Assembly: GCA_945865905.1 (NCBI GenBank)
Contig: CAMBFC010000006.1
Location: 1-64,000 of the forward strand
From: Rickettsia typhi
GTDB lineage: Bacteria > Pseudomonadota > Alphaproteobacteria > Rickettsiales > UBA1997
Direction: 5' to 3'
Length of the DNA stretch: 64,000 nucleotides
This document shows, one piece after another, positions 28,410 to 38,546 of the stretch. The notes under the pieces were generated by a model. It ran no database searches and was not told the origin of the DNA. It saw nothing but the letters and a program-made list of their open reading frames with translations. Every line of letters starts with the position of its first letter. Position 1 is the stretch's first letter. A program made the translations under genes and the position numbers.

Positions 28410-28907
28410 TTATTTACAAATTGCCCGCATGCGCGAGTAAGCTTTAGCAATGCCCTTCAACGAATATTCATCAACCGCAAAAGTGCCAATCGCCGAATCG
28501 GCGCGCACCTTAACTATTCCACTGGTTAACATTTTTTGGATTATCACAACATCATCATTTTTGTTGCGCGCCCAAGCCATATCTTGATTGCTTGGCAATT
28601 GAAAACGCTTATCATCAACCGAGATCAAAACTTTGCTATTTATTTTATATTCAAAGCCAGAATGAATGCCAAGTTCTTCAATGCGGCGATTTTGATAACG
28701 GGTGATTATTATATAAGATTCGCTGCGAACGCTTTGATCAGATTCTGTTTTTGTGGGACGCGCTACCATGTAGCATTTTTTTTCTTCTAGCTCATCTCCT
28801 TGCAATTCGTATACTGTCCATTGAAAAAAAGAACTGTCGATTACTTGCGCTTTAGCACCTTGGGCGATTGCTAGAAATGCAAAAATTATTATTATCAATT
28901 TTTTCAT
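28410..28907 (-). CDS. Invasion-associated locus B (IalB)-like secreted protein
   Basis: Signal peptide; WTVYELQGDELEEKKCYMVARPTKTES...ITRYQNRR pattern. Confidence 0.65.
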   Translation of the reverse strand: MKKLIIIIFAFLAIAQGAKAQVIDSSFFQWTVYELQGDELEEKKCYMVARPTKTESDQSVRSESYIIITRYQNRRIEELGIHSGFEYKINSKVLISVDDKRFQLPSNQDMAWARNKNDDVVIIQKMLTSGIVKVRADSAIGTFAVDEYSLKGIAKAYSRMRAICK

Positions 28908-28912
28908 GTTCT

Positions 28913-29932
28913 TTATTTTTTTCTACTGAAAGAATATAACAAAATGTCTAGCAAATTTTCTTTATAAATTGAATCAGAAAAAATTTTTAAATTTTTAATC
29001 GCAAAATTTTTATATTTTTCTGCTAAAGCAAAAGAATCTTCAAAACCGTTGTATTTGTTGATCAAATCACATATTGCTAAATATTTATTTTGATCTTTTT
29101 GCGCAGTCATTAAATTTTCTTCAAGCAAATTTTTGATTAGTTTTTTATCAGAATCATCAGCTTTTTTATAAGCAAAAATAATTGGCAAAGTAACTTTTCC
29201 TTCAAAAAAATCATTGCCAATATCTTTACCAAGATCTTTTTCTTGCGCTTTATAATCCAAAATATCATCAATGATTTGAAAGACGATTCCAAGATTTTTT
29301 CCAAAGTCACGCAGGGCTGATATTTCTGCTTTTGAGCGATTATTTACCAGCGCGCCACATTCAGTTGCGGCAGAAAAAAGCACCGCGGTTTTGCCAAAAA
29401 TTATCTCGAGATATTTTTCTTCGGTTATATCAATATTGCTAGAATTTTCGAGCTGCATAACTTCACCATCTGCCATCACACTTGAACTTTTAGCCAGCAA
29501 TTCAAGCACTCGCAAATTGCCATCACGCACCATTAATTGAAAGGCGATCGAAAAAATATAATCTCCTACTAAAATACTAGGTTTATTATCCCAAATTGCA
29601 TTAGCGGTTTTTTTGCCGCGCCTTATTTCGCTAGTGTCAACAACATCATCATGCAATAATGTTGCACTGTGAATTAGCTCTACTGCGGCAGCTAAATTGT
29701 GATGCCGTGCAACAGAGCCATTTTGCAATAACACCCTTCCAGCTTGATCTGAGCACATTTTTGAGGCCAAAATCAACAAAATCGGCCGAATTCGCTTGCC
29801 GCCAGATGAAATTAAATGATGGGAAACTTGTTCAATCAAGGGGGATTTTCCAACAGAAAATTCAAGAATAATGCTATTAACCTGCTCTAAATCTGCCTTT
29901 AACGCTGCGATAATTTCTTGGATTTTATTCAT
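28913..29932 (-). CDS. ispB: Polyprenyl (octaprenyl) diphosphate synthase
   Basis: GGKRIRPILLIL, ELIHSATLLHDDVVD, FQIIDDILDY. Confidence 0.92.
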   Translation of the reverse strand: MNKIQEIIAALKADLEQVNSIILEFSVGKSPLIEQVSHHLISSGGKRIRPILLILASKMCSDQAGRVLLQNGSVARHHNLAAAVELIHSATLLHDDVVDTSEIRRGKKTANAIWDNKPSILVGDYIFSIAFQLMVRDGNLRVLELLAKSSSVMADGEVMQLENSSNIDITEEKYLEIIFGKTAVLFSAATECGALVNNRSKAEISALRDFGKNLGIVFQIIDDILDYKAQEKDLGKDIGNDFFEGKVTLPIIFAYKKADDSDKKLIKNLLEENLMTAQKDQNKYLAICDLINKYNGFEDSFALAEKYKNFAIKNLKIFSDSIYKENLLDILLYSFSRKK

Positions 29933-30111
29933 TTTTTTTCAGGAATTTGATTGTGAACACCAACATAACTTTTCTTATAAAGTTCGTTACGATTTTGTTC
30001 AAGATCTTGCTCAATTTGATGAGTTAAATAGAGATTTTTAATATAGGCGCGATCACGAGCGCAGCAGCTGAGCAGCAAAATTATCAGGATATTGCTAATT
30101 AATGTTTTCAC
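29929..30111 (-). CDS. Small putative lipoprotein
   Basis: N-terminal signal with LLLSCCARD lipobox. Confidence 0.45.
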   Translation of the reverse strand: MKTLISNILIILLLSCCARDRAYIKNLYLTHQIEQDLEQNRNELYKKSYVGVHNQIPEKK

Positions 30112-30478
30112 TAGAATTTTGATAAAGCGTTATAATTTTGCTGCGACATTCTTCAATTTTTTCCATGATTTCGTTAAGCGTTAATCTAACTGTTTCAATC
30201 ACCTGATATGATTCGCCATTTTTTACATATTCAATATATTGCGTAGTTAATTGATCAGCGTACTTTTCTAGCGTATCAACAACAGATTCTACAATAACAA
30301 ATTGTTCATGGGCAAGCTTGTGCGAACTATCTTCAGCGGCTTTTACTAAACGATCTGCATAATTATAATATTCTATAATTTCGTTATAGGTTTTTTCTTG
30401 TCGCGAAGTTGCCATTTGTAAATTATATATTGATTGCGTAGTTTGTGTAGCCATAAAATATTCCATATTCAATAACAT
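30095..30478 (-). CDS. Hypothetical helical protein
   Basis: Intact ORF, heptad-like composition. Confidence 0.45.
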   Translation of the reverse strand: MLLNMEYFMATQTTQSIYNLQMATSRQEKTYNEIIEYYNYADRLVKAAEDSSHKLAHEQFVIVESVVDTLEKYADQLTTQYIEYVKNGESYQVIETVRLTLNEIMEKIEECRSKIITLYQNSSENIN

Positions 30479-30536
30479 TCAAGAGCATATAAATCAATAT
30501 ATTCATTATGTCGCGATCAATTGTAATAAATCTCTT

Positions 30537-31277
30537 ATGATTAATTTTAAAATTTTAACTCTCTTTCCTGAAATGTTCCCAGGGCCGCTTGCTGCTTCGG
30601 TTACTGGCACTGCCTTAAAAAATAATTTATGGTCGATTGAGGCGATTAATATTCGCGATTATGCTAAAGATGAGCGTGGCACGGTTGATGATGTTCCTTA
30701 CGGTGGTGGGGCTGGGATGGTTTTGAAGGCTGATATTGTGGCGGATGCGATTGAGGCGAATATTTCGATATCTTCTACAAATAATGATTCTCAAACAAAT
30801 TATACACGAACAAAAATTATCTATCTTTCGCCACGCGGAAAACTGTTAACACAACAAATCACCAGAGAATTAGCGCAAGAAAAAGAAATTATATTACTCT
30901 GCGGACGCTATGAAGGCGTGGATCAACGAGTTTTAGATGAATTAGAAATTGAAGAAATTTCTATCGGTGATTATGTTTTATCTGGCGGAGAAATCGCTGC
31001 CTATCCTTTTATTGATGCGGTTCTGCGCAATATTAATGGCGTTCTCGGCGATGAACATTCTTTACAAGAAGAATCTTTTGATATTGATGGCAAAGAATTA
31101 TTAGAATATCCGCACTACACCCGCCCTGCTTCATGGCGAGATCGTGAGGTTCCGCAAATTTTAGTTTCTGGTCATCATAAAAATATAAAATCTTGGCGCT
31201 TGGAAAAAGCAATTGAGCTTACTAGACTTAGGCGCGACGATTTATATAAAAAATTTTTATTGCAAAAAAATAATTAA
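30537..31277 (+). CDS. trmD: tRNA (guanine-N1)-methyltransferase
   Basis: FKILTLFPEMFPGPL, DDVPYGGGAGMV, LLCGRYEGVDQRV, SIGDYVLSGGE. Confidence 0.96.
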   Translation: MINFKILTLFPEMFPGPLAASVTGTALKNNLWSIEAINIRDYAKDERGTVDDVPYGGGAGMVLKADIVADAIEANISISSTNNDSQTNYTRTKIIYLSPRGKLLTQQITRELAQEKEIILLCGRYEGVDQRVLDELEIEEISIGDYVLSGGEIAAYPFIDAVLRNINGVLGDEHSLQEESFDIDGKELLEYPHYTRPASWRDREVPQILVSGHHKNIKSWRLEKAIELTRLRRDDLYKKFLLQKNN

Positions 31278-31280
31278 TTT

Positions 31281-31820
31281 ATGAAAAATATTTTAGCTTA
31301 TCGCGGAATCCTTCCAACTATTGATTCTTCGGCATTTATTGCTCCCAACGCTTTTATTAGCGGAGATACTAAAATTGGCAAAAATTCGAGCATTTGGTTT
31401 GGCTGCGTAGTACGCGGAGATGTTGAATCCATTAGGATTGGCGATAATACCAATATTCAAGATAATAGCGTTATTCATGTTACTCGCGCTAATCATGCCG
31501 CCAATAAAACTGGAGATAAAGGCGCTCCTACACTGATTGGAAGCAATGTTACCGTTGGTCACGGCGCAATAATTCACGCTTGCATAATTGAAGATAACGC
31601 CTTTATTGGTATGGGCGCAATCGTGATGGATATGGCCCGCGTTGAAGAATATGGAATGCTTGCGGCTGGCGCGGTTCTAACTCCCGGAAAGGTTGTAAAA
31701 ACTGGCCAATTATGGGTGGGAAACCCCGCAAAATATTTTCGCGATCTAACTGATGTAGAAAAAAACTACATAAAAATCTCAGCCGATAACTACGCTGAAT
31801 TAGCGGCGGAGTATAAATAA
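31281..31820 (+). CDS. Gamma carbonic anhydrase-like hexapeptide repeat protein
   Basis: NSSIWFGCVVRGDVESIRIGDNTNIQDNSVIHV, VGHGAIIHACIIEDNAFIGMGAIV. Confidence 0.88.
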   Translation: MKNILAYRGILPTIDSSAFIAPNAFISGDTKIGKNSSIWFGCVVRGDVESIRIGDNTNIQDNSVIHVTRANHAANKTGDKGAPTLIGSNVTVGHGAIIHACIIEDNAFIGMGAIVMDMARVEEYGMLAAGAVLTPGKVVKTGQLWVGNPAKYFRDLTDVEKNYIKISADNYAELAAEYK

Positions 31821-32644
31821 TGTCATTTTTTACCCAACCACAAATTGATAAAATAATTTCTTTTACTTTTGAGGCAGGAGAAATTGCGCGAAATTTTCAA
31901 AAATCTCGAGATTTTATTATTACAATAAAACCTGATAATACTCAGGTTACAAGCGCTGATATTGCTGTTAGCAAATTTCTTAACCAAAAATTATCACAAG
32001 AATTTCCACAAATTCCTATTATTTGCGAAGAAGGAGATTTGCGCGAAATTTCAAGCGAAATTTTTTGGCTAATCGATCCAATTGACGGAACTTCTTCTTT
32101 TATAAAAGGCAGCGATGAATTTGCTATAAATATTGCTTTAATAAAAAATGGCAAACCTATTTTTGGAGCACTTTATGGGCCGCGTTTTGAAGGTGGAAAA
32201 ATGGCAGTTATAAATTCTGAAGATAAAGTTATAATAATTGATGAATCTAGAAATATCAAGCCTTTGAAGGATATTTTATTAACTACAAAAAACGATTCTT
32301 CAAAATTAAAAATTATCACCAGCAATAAAACTCATCATAACGAAATCACAAAATATATCGCACAATTTCATCCAAATTATATTGATAATTTTATCATAAA
32401 ACACCTTTCTTCGGCAGTAAAATTCTTCCCTATTCTTGAAAATCAAGCCGACTTATATATCGCTTTTCGCAAAATGATGGAATGGGATACTGCGGCCGGA
32501 CACGCTTTGGTTGATTTTGCTGGCGGCAAATTAAAAAATTTGACATTGCAAAATTCGTTATATGTAATTGATGGCGATTTGCGCTATAAAAAACCAAATT
32601 TTACTAATGAATTTTTTGCTTGTTATAAAGCATCTTTTAATTAA
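31820..32644 (+). CDS. Inositol monophosphatase family / CysQ-like 3'(2'),5'-bisphosphate nucleotidase
   Basis: EEGDLREISSEIFWLIDPIDGTSSFIKG; MEWDTAAGHALVDFAGG. Confidence 0.85.
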   Translation: MSFFTQPQIDKIISFTFEAGEIARNFQKSRDFIITIKPDNTQVTSADIAVSKFLNQKLSQEFPQIPIICEEGDLREISSEIFWLIDPIDGTSSFIKGSDEFAINIALIKNGKPIFGALYGPRFEGGKMAVINSEDKVIIIDESRNIKPLKDILLTTKNDSSKLKIITSNKTHHNEITKYIAQFHPNYIDNFIIKHLSSAVKFFPILENQADLYIAFRKMMEWDTAAGHALVDFAGGKLKNLTLQNSLYVIDGDLRYKKPNFTNEFFACYKASFN

Positions 32645-32647
32645 ATT

Positions 32648-33115
32648 ATGATCAAAGAATTTACGATTAACTGCAATTTTAAAACAGCAAAGGCACCAGT
32701 AACCTTCTATGTTGGCGATCCTTCTGATGAAAATCATCCAATTCATTTTCAAAGCAAATGGCTTAGTGAAAAAAAAGGCGGCTCGGTTCCTAAGGAAATT
32801 TTTGATTCATTTGCAGAATTGCAAAATATCGCTATCAAAAATCATGTATCATTTCAAGAGCTTTGCGGCTTTGTGATCGAAGAAATCAACAGCAATAAAG
32901 CTACAATTAATGAGCGCAGCAGAATCAACAAAAATTTAACGATAATACAAAAAAGAGAGATAGAAAAACAAAGTATTTCTGCAGAGCAAGTGCCGGTGGC
33001 CCCTACTTTAGAGGCCTCTACTGCAATAATATCTCCTGCTGCAGAAGCTCCAAAAACTCCTGTTGCAAAAGCGCCCGAAGCGCCAATGCAAAACACAACT
33101 AACCAAAAACAATAA
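32648..33115 (+). CDS. DUF2610-like protein
   Basis: FTINCNFKTAKAPVTFYVGDPSDENHPIHFQSKWLSEKKGGSVP pattern recalled from Rickettsiales proteins. Confidence 0.6.
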   Translation: MIKEFTINCNFKTAKAPVTFYVGDPSDENHPIHFQSKWLSEKKGGSVPKEIFDSFAELQNIAIKNHVSFQELCGFVIEEINSNKATINERSRINKNLTIIQKREIEKQSISAEQVPVAPTLEASTAIISPAAEAPKTPVAKAPEAPMQNTTNQKQ

Positions 33116-34041
33116 TGAAAAATAAACTAATCGCCGTCTTAATGGGCGGCTGGAATTCAGAAAGAGAAGTTTCTTTACGCTCGGGAGAGGCTGTCTATCA
33201 GGCTTTGATCACACTTGGATATAAAGCAGAAAAAATTGATTTTGGTCGAGATATCGTAGAAAAATTGCACGCTATAAAACCTGATATTGTTTTTAATGCA
33301 TTACATGGACAATTTGGTGAAGATGGCCGCGTGCAAGGCCTGCTTGATATATTGAACATTCCCTATACTCATTCTGGCATTTTATCTTCGGCGGTTTGCA
33401 TGGATAAAATTTTTACTAACAAGCTGTGCGATGCCTCTGGCATTACCTCACCACAATTCGAAATTTTACATAAAGGCCAAGATGAAGAAAATAAAAAACT
33501 AATCGCCAAAATAGGAAAACCATTTGTAATCAAGCCAGTCAACGAGGGATCGAGCGTTGGCGTTGAAGTAATTTTGGCAGAACATTCTTTTGATATCACA
33601 AAATATGAATGGAAATATGGCGACAGACTTCTCGTTGAAAAATATATTGCAGGACAAGAAATTCAAGTTGCAGTCTTAAATGGCAAAGCTTTAGGCGCAA
33701 TTGAAGTTCGTCCCAAACATTTATTTTATGATTACGAATGCAAATATACTGCTGGCATGACTGATTATATTATGCCCGCTGAAATCAACGCCGAAAAATA
33801 CGCCGAAGTTCTTAAAATTGCCGAAAAATGTTATGAGGTGGCAGGCTGCTCTGGCGTTACTCGAATCGACTTTATATTAAACAATAAAAACAGTGGCGAT
33901 AACAAATTTTATTTACTCGAGGTCAATACTCATCCCGGATTTACCGCAACTTCTTTAGTGCCAAAAATCGCTAAATATGCTGGCATTTCATTTGAAGAAA
34001 TTATTGAATATTTAATCAAATCAGCAAGATGCGGAATTTAA
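33115..34041 (+). CDS. ddl: D-alanine--D-alanine ligase
   Basis: VLMGGWNSEREVSLRSG, FVIKPVNEGSSVGV, EVNTHPGFTATSLVPK. Confidence 0.95.
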   Translation: MKNKLIAVLMGGWNSEREVSLRSGEAVYQALITLGYKAEKIDFGRDIVEKLHAIKPDIVFNALHGQFGEDGRVQGLLDILNIPYTHSGILSSAVCMDKIFTNKLCDASGITSPQFEILHKGQDEENKKLIAKIGKPFVIKPVNEGSSVGVEVILAEHSFDITKYEWKYGDRLLVEKYIAGQEIQVAVLNGKALGAIEVRPKHLFYDYECKYTAGMTDYIMPAEINAEKYAEVLKIAEKCYEVAGCSGVTRIDFILNNKNSGDNKFYLLEVNTHPGFTATSLVPKIAKYAGISFEEIIEYLIKSARCGI

Positions 34042-34913
34042 AAAAATATTTTGAAGATTTTTTACTCGAAAGCCAGATTATACGCCGTTTTCGCAGCTTT
34101 TTTAATTTAACTTTTTTTCCTTATTTACAAAAAACATTACTCACAATTTTATTAATTATTGTAGTGATTTTTTTTGGCTTAAAATTTTTTAAACCACAAA
34201 TTTTACAAAAAATAAATGTTGCAACTTCAGCATATTTTTTTCGTCATTTACATCTCGATAATTATGATTTTAGTTCAATCAAAGTTAGTGGAAATAATCG
34301 CGTCAGCACCGAAGAAGTCATCGACGCCGTTGCAAAAGCAAAAATTAGTTTCGCTAAAAATGTAGCAAAAAATACTAACGAAACCCTAATACAAACATTG
34401 GTCAAAGAGCTCAAGCAAGATCTCCATTGGATCAATCAAATCAACATCACGCGAACACTTCCTAATATTTTAAATGTTTCAATTAGCGAATATGAACCTT
34501 TTGCAATTTGGCAAAATAATGGACAAAAATATGTTATTGATAAAGATGGTAACAAGATAAAAATTGATAATGATAGCACCGAGTTCGACCATCTTGTTAT
34601 TTTGTCTGGAAATGACGCCAATGTTAATGTAAAATCACTTTTTAATATTTTTGTTATCAATCCAGAATTCAGCACCAAAATTTATTCTGCAACTTGGATT
34701 GGCAATCGCAGATGGGATATTCGCTTTGAAAATGGCTTGCTGGTTAAGCTTTCGGCCCATGATTTACAAGAAGCTTGGCAAAGTTTAATTAAGATCTATA
34801 ATATGCAAGGATCACTAACTAATTTGCAAATGATTGATTTGCGGATTGAGAAAAAAATTTACCTGAAATATTCTGATAGCGAAATTAAAGAAATACGCGA
34901 TTTTAAACTATAA
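34029..34913 (+). CDS. ftsQ: Cell division protein FtsQ
   Basis: Single TM plus POTRA-like SSIKVSGNNRVSTEEVIDAV; between ddl and ftsA. Confidence 0.88.
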   Translation: MRNLKKYFEDFLLESQIIRRFRSFFNLTFFPYLQKTLLTILLIIVVIFFGLKFFKPQILQKINVATSAYFFRHLHLDNYDFSSIKVSGNNRVSTEEVIDAVAKAKISFAKNVAKNTNETLIQTLVKELKQDLHWINQINITRTLPNILNVSISEYEPFAIWQNNGQKYVIDKDGNKIKIDNDSTEFDHLVILSGNDANVNVKSLFNIFVINPEFSTKIYSATWIGNRRWDIRFENGLLVKLSAHDLQEAWQSLIKIYNMQGSLTNLQMIDLRIEKKIYLKYSDSEIKEIRDFKL

Positions 34914-34919
34914 CACATA

Positions 34920-36155
34920 ATGGCCAAAACTTCTCACAGAGGAAAAATCGTCGCCTGCCTTGATATGGGTTCATCAAAATTGATGTGCCTGATTGCTGCT
35001 GTCGATAATGAAGAGATCAAAATTCTAGGCTACAGCCACAAGGAAGCGCGCGGCATTGTTGGTGGAGCAATTTCTGATATGCGTCTTGCCCAAAAAGCCA
35101 TTACCAACGCCGTTTCTGAAGCTGAAAGAATGGCTGGCCTTAATATTGAAAGATTGCTTATTGGCCTTTCTGGCAGCCAAGTAGTTTCTAGTCGCAAAGA
35201 AGAACATGTTAAAATCGCCTCTGATATGGTAAAATCAACTGATATTGGCATTTTAGCGAACAAAGTTCGCAGTGAATTTCGTAAAAATAATCGTGAAATG
35301 ATTCATTTAATTCCACTGCAATATCGTATTGATGATTGCTCTTCGGTACAAAATCCGCGCTATATGTCGGGCGAAAAACTCTATGCTAAATTTCATACAG
35401 TTTCAACATCACATACAACAATTTTAAACATAGAAAACTGCTTTAAAAGATGCCAACTTTCTATCAACAATTATGTGGTTGAACCCTATGCATCAGCCCT
35501 TGCTTGTCTATCTGAAAATGAAATGACAATCGGAAGTTTAGTGATTGATATTGGCGGCGATGTCACTTCTTTTTGCTTAATAATGGAAGGAAAACTTGTT
35601 TATGTTGGACATGTGCCAATCGGGGGCAATCATATCACCAAAGACATTGCGACCATTCTAAATATAAATTTTTATACTGCCGAAAAAATCAAAAGCTTAA
35701 ATAGCTCACTAATCATTAGTCCGATTGAAGAGCGAGAAATTATTAAATTTAAAACAACAGATTCTGAAAATATCGGATTAATTAAAATCACGCGCAGCGA
35801 GCTTAAAGATATAATAAAATCAAGGGTTGATGAGATAATAGAAACCACCAAAGAAACTCTTGAAAAATCTGGAGTGCCAAGCTTTTTAATCAATAATATT
35901 GTATTGACTGGTGGCGTTACTGGCATTGTTGGAATCGATAAAGCAACTGCAGATATTTTTGATCGCAACACTCGAATTGGTTATCCAAATCAAATTGAAG
36001 AAATTCCTTCGGAGCTTGCTTTTCCTACTTACGCATGCTCTCTTGGCATGTTAGTTTTTTTAAAAAATCTTTATTTAAGAGAAAAAATTAAAGATGGATT
36101 TGAAACTAAAAATAGCTGGTTTAGACGATTTATTGAGAAGCTGGTTGCGGTTTAG
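34920..36155 (+). CDS. ftsA: Cell division protein FtsA
   Basis: IVACLDMGSSKLMCLIA, LVIDIGGDVTSF, NIVLTGGVTGIVG. Confidence 0.94.
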   Translation: MAKTSHRGKIVACLDMGSSKLMCLIAAVDNEEIKILGYSHKEARGIVGGAISDMRLAQKAITNAVSEAERMAGLNIERLLIGLSGSQVVSSRKEEHVKIASDMVKSTDIGILANKVRSEFRKNNREMIHLIPLQYRIDDCSSVQNPRYMSGEKLYAKFHTVSTSHTTILNIENCFKRCQLSINNYVVEPYASALACLSENEMTIGSLVIDIGGDVTSFCLIMEGKLVYVGHVPIGGNHITKDIATILNINFYTAEKIKSLNSSLIISPIEEREIIKFKTTDSENIGLIKITRSELKDIIKSRVDEIIETTKETLEKSGVPSFLINNIVLTGGVTGIVGIDKATADIFDRNTRIGYPNQIEEIPSELAFPTYACSLGMLVFLKNLYLREKIKDGFETKNSWFRRFIEKLVAV

Positions 36156-36994
36156 ACCTCAAACCGTCTCTTATCAGCATAATAAACCCCGATTAATTTT
36201 ACATTCTGCGAAAAAAAGCCAAGCTCACTCAACGCATCCGCAACCGCTTTTTGCGATGGATGACCGACAATAGAAATAAAAAATTTCGCCTGTTTTGATA
36301 CTCCCCCAGGAATATAACTTTCAAGTTTTATCATATTAATATTATTGGTAGCAAAACCCCCGAGCGATTTATAGAGAGCTCCCGTAATATTTTTTATTGT
36401 AAAAAGAACGGTGGTAATAACTGGCGCAATTTCTGGATTTGGATCGGCAAATTTTTTGGCAATCACCACAAAAATTGTTACATTATCCGCACCAGAATCT
36501 TGTAAATTTTGTTGCAAAATATTCAAACCATTGATCTCGGCCGCTTTTTGCGAACAAAGTGCTGCTTTGGTTTTATCGCCTGTTTTAGCAACAAATTCTG
36601 CCGCTTTTGCAGTGTTAGAATATTCGCGCAATTCTACTTTTAATTTTTGTAAATTATTTTGACATTGCATCAAAGCTTGTGGATGAGAAAAAACTTCTTT
36701 AATATCTTCAAGCTTAGAGCCCTCTAATCCCACTAAATGATGCTCAATTGGAAAAAAATGTTCTGCAACAATCGCCACATTGCTATTTTGCAATAAATTG
36801 TGAATTTCAGAAACACGACCAGCATAAGAATTTTCTAGCGGAATCATACCATAAGCGGCCTCACCTTTTTCAACCGCAGCAAAAACATCGGCAAAAGAAG
36901 TATAAGATTGCGCCGCAAAATCTTGATAAAATTTGTGGCAAGCCAGATCAGAATTGGCACCAACCACGCCTTGAAAAGCAATTGTTTTTTTCAT
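36152..36994 (-). CDS. pheA: Prephenate dehydratase
   Basis: IAFQGVVGANSDLACHKFY, AYGMIPLENSYAGRV, ACT region with LESYIPGG. Confidence 0.9.
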   Translation of the reverse strand: MKKTIAFQGVVGANSDLACHKFYQDFAAQSYTSFADVFAAVEKGEAAYGMIPLENSYAGRVSEIHNLLQNSNVAIVAEHFFPIEHHLVGLEGSKLEDIKEVFSHPQALMQCQNNLQKLKVELREYSNTAKAAEFVAKTGDKTKAALCSQKAAEINGLNILQQNLQDSGADNVTIFVVIAKKFADPNPEIAPVITTVLFTIKNITGALYKSLGGFATNNINMIKLESYIPGGVSKQAKFFISIVGHPSQKAVADALSELGFFSQNVKLIGVYYADKRRFEV

Positions 36995-37096
36995 AAACTA
37001 AAAAAATATAAACCAAAATCAGCAATTTTTAAATTGACAATGAGCTCGCAAGCGAGATAATTAGCCACCTAAGCAATTTATAATGTTTTTTAAAAA

Positions 37097-38473
37097 ATGA
37101 CAGAAAAAACACATTTAAAAAAATTTACAGCTGACTGGAATCCTTATTCTTGGAGAAATTTTCCTATCAAACAGCAGCCATCTTACGATGATAAAAAAGA
37201 ATTAAAAAAAGTTGAAGCAGAGCTGGCAGACTTTCCTGCGCTTGTTTCATTTGATGAGATCGAAAAATTAAAAGCTGAACTTGCCTTAGTTTCTGAAGGA
37301 AAAGCGTTCTTGCTGCAATGCGGCGATTGTGCCGAAAGTTTCACTGAATTTTCTAATGACAATTTAAAAAGTTTTTTTCGCACACTAACCCAAATGACTG
37401 TTACGCTGATGCAGGGCGTTAAAAAACCAATTGTTAAAGTTGGAAGAGTTGCGGGTCAATATGCTAAGCCAAGATCACAAGAAGATGAAACCATTGACGG
37501 CGTTAGTCTTCCAAGCTATCGCGGCGATATCATCAACTCGATTGATTTTACAAAAGAGGCAAGAATTTCTGATCCGCAACGCTTGATTCAATCTTATTTT
37601 TATTCTGCTGCATCACTAAACTACCTACGCTCGCTTGCTTTGGGAGGCTATAGCAGTTTAAGCAAAGTTAACCAATGGAATAAAGAATTTGTTCACAACT
37701 TAAATAGCAAACGCAACACTGAAGAAGTATTAAACAGAATCACTGATAATATTGCTTTCATTGAAAGCTGTGGACTCAACTCTGCCAACATTCCACAGCT
37801 TGCTACGGCAAGTTTTTTTACATCGCACGAAGCTTTGTTATTAAACTATGAAGAATCTTTTACGCGCCTAGAAAAAGAAACCGGCAAATTTTATGATTTA
37901 AGCGCGCACATGTTGTGGATTGGGGATCGCACACGCCATCCAGATGAAGCCCATGTTGAATTTATGCGTGGAATTGCTAATCCAATTGCATTTAAAGTTG
38001 GGCCCTCAATCCACAAGGATGATTTATTACGCTTACTCGATACCCTCAACCCACACAACGAGGCGGGACGCATCACGCTAATTTCTCGCATGGGCGCTAA
38101 TAAAATTGAAGAGCTTCTGCCGCCTTTAGTTAAGGCCGTTCGCGATGCTGGCAAAAAAGTTGTTTGGTCTTGTGATCCAATGCATGGCAACACTATCAAA
38201 TCTTCTAGCGGTTATAAAACTCGCAAATTTGATGATATTTTAAGTGAAATAAAATCTTTCTTCGCGGTGCATAGAGCTTGTGGCACCTACGCTGGAGGCA
38301 TCCATTTTGAAATGACTGGCCAAGATGTTACAGAATGCTTGGGCGGTAATCAAAAAATTGACGACAAAGATTTAAAAGATCGCTACCATACTCATTGCGA
38401 TCCACGCCTCAACGCTTCACAAAGTGTTGAGTTGGCGTTTATGATTGCAGAAGAGTTGTTGGAAAAAAAATAA
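37097..38473 (+). CDS. Class II 3-deoxy-7-phosphoheptulonate synthase
   Basis: FLLQCGDCAESF, VKVGRVAGQYAKPRS, WSCDPMHGNT, GGIHFEMTGQDVTECLGG. Confidence 0.94.
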   Translation: MTEKTHLKKFTADWNPYSWRNFPIKQQPSYDDKKELKKVEAELADFPALVSFDEIEKLKAELALVSEGKAFLLQCGDCAESFTEFSNDNLKSFFRTLTQMTVTLMQGVKKPIVKVGRVAGQYAKPRSQEDETIDGVSLPSYRGDIINSIDFTKEARISDPQRLIQSYFYSAASLNYLRSLALGGYSSLSKVNQWNKEFVHNLNSKRNTEEVLNRITDNIAFIESCGLNSANIPQLATASFFTSHEALLLNYEESFTRLEKETGKFYDLSAHMLWIGDRTRHPDEAHVEFMRGIANPIAFKVGPSIHKDDLLRLLDTLNPHNEAGRITLISRMGANKIEELLPPLVKAVRDAGKKVVWSCDPMHGNTIKSSSGYKTRKFDDILSEIKSFFAVHRACGTYAGGIHFEMTGQDVTECLGGNQKIDDKDLKDRYHTHCDPRLNASQSVELAFMIAEELLEKK

Positions 38474-38546
38474 TGAACCAATGACAAAACTTAGAGCTAT
38501 TCTTATAAACAGATTTCCGCTTTTGCAGGAAAGATAAATATACATT

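Noticed and set aside
33115-36155. Absence of ftsZ after ddl-ftsQ-ftsA as a novel feature
   Set aside because: Fragmented dcw clusters are, as far as I recall, common in Rickettsiales, so not notable alone.
37891-38199. 102-aa antisense ORF in the DAHP synthase gene
   Set aside because: Entirely antisense to a well-conserved enzyme; likely spurious.
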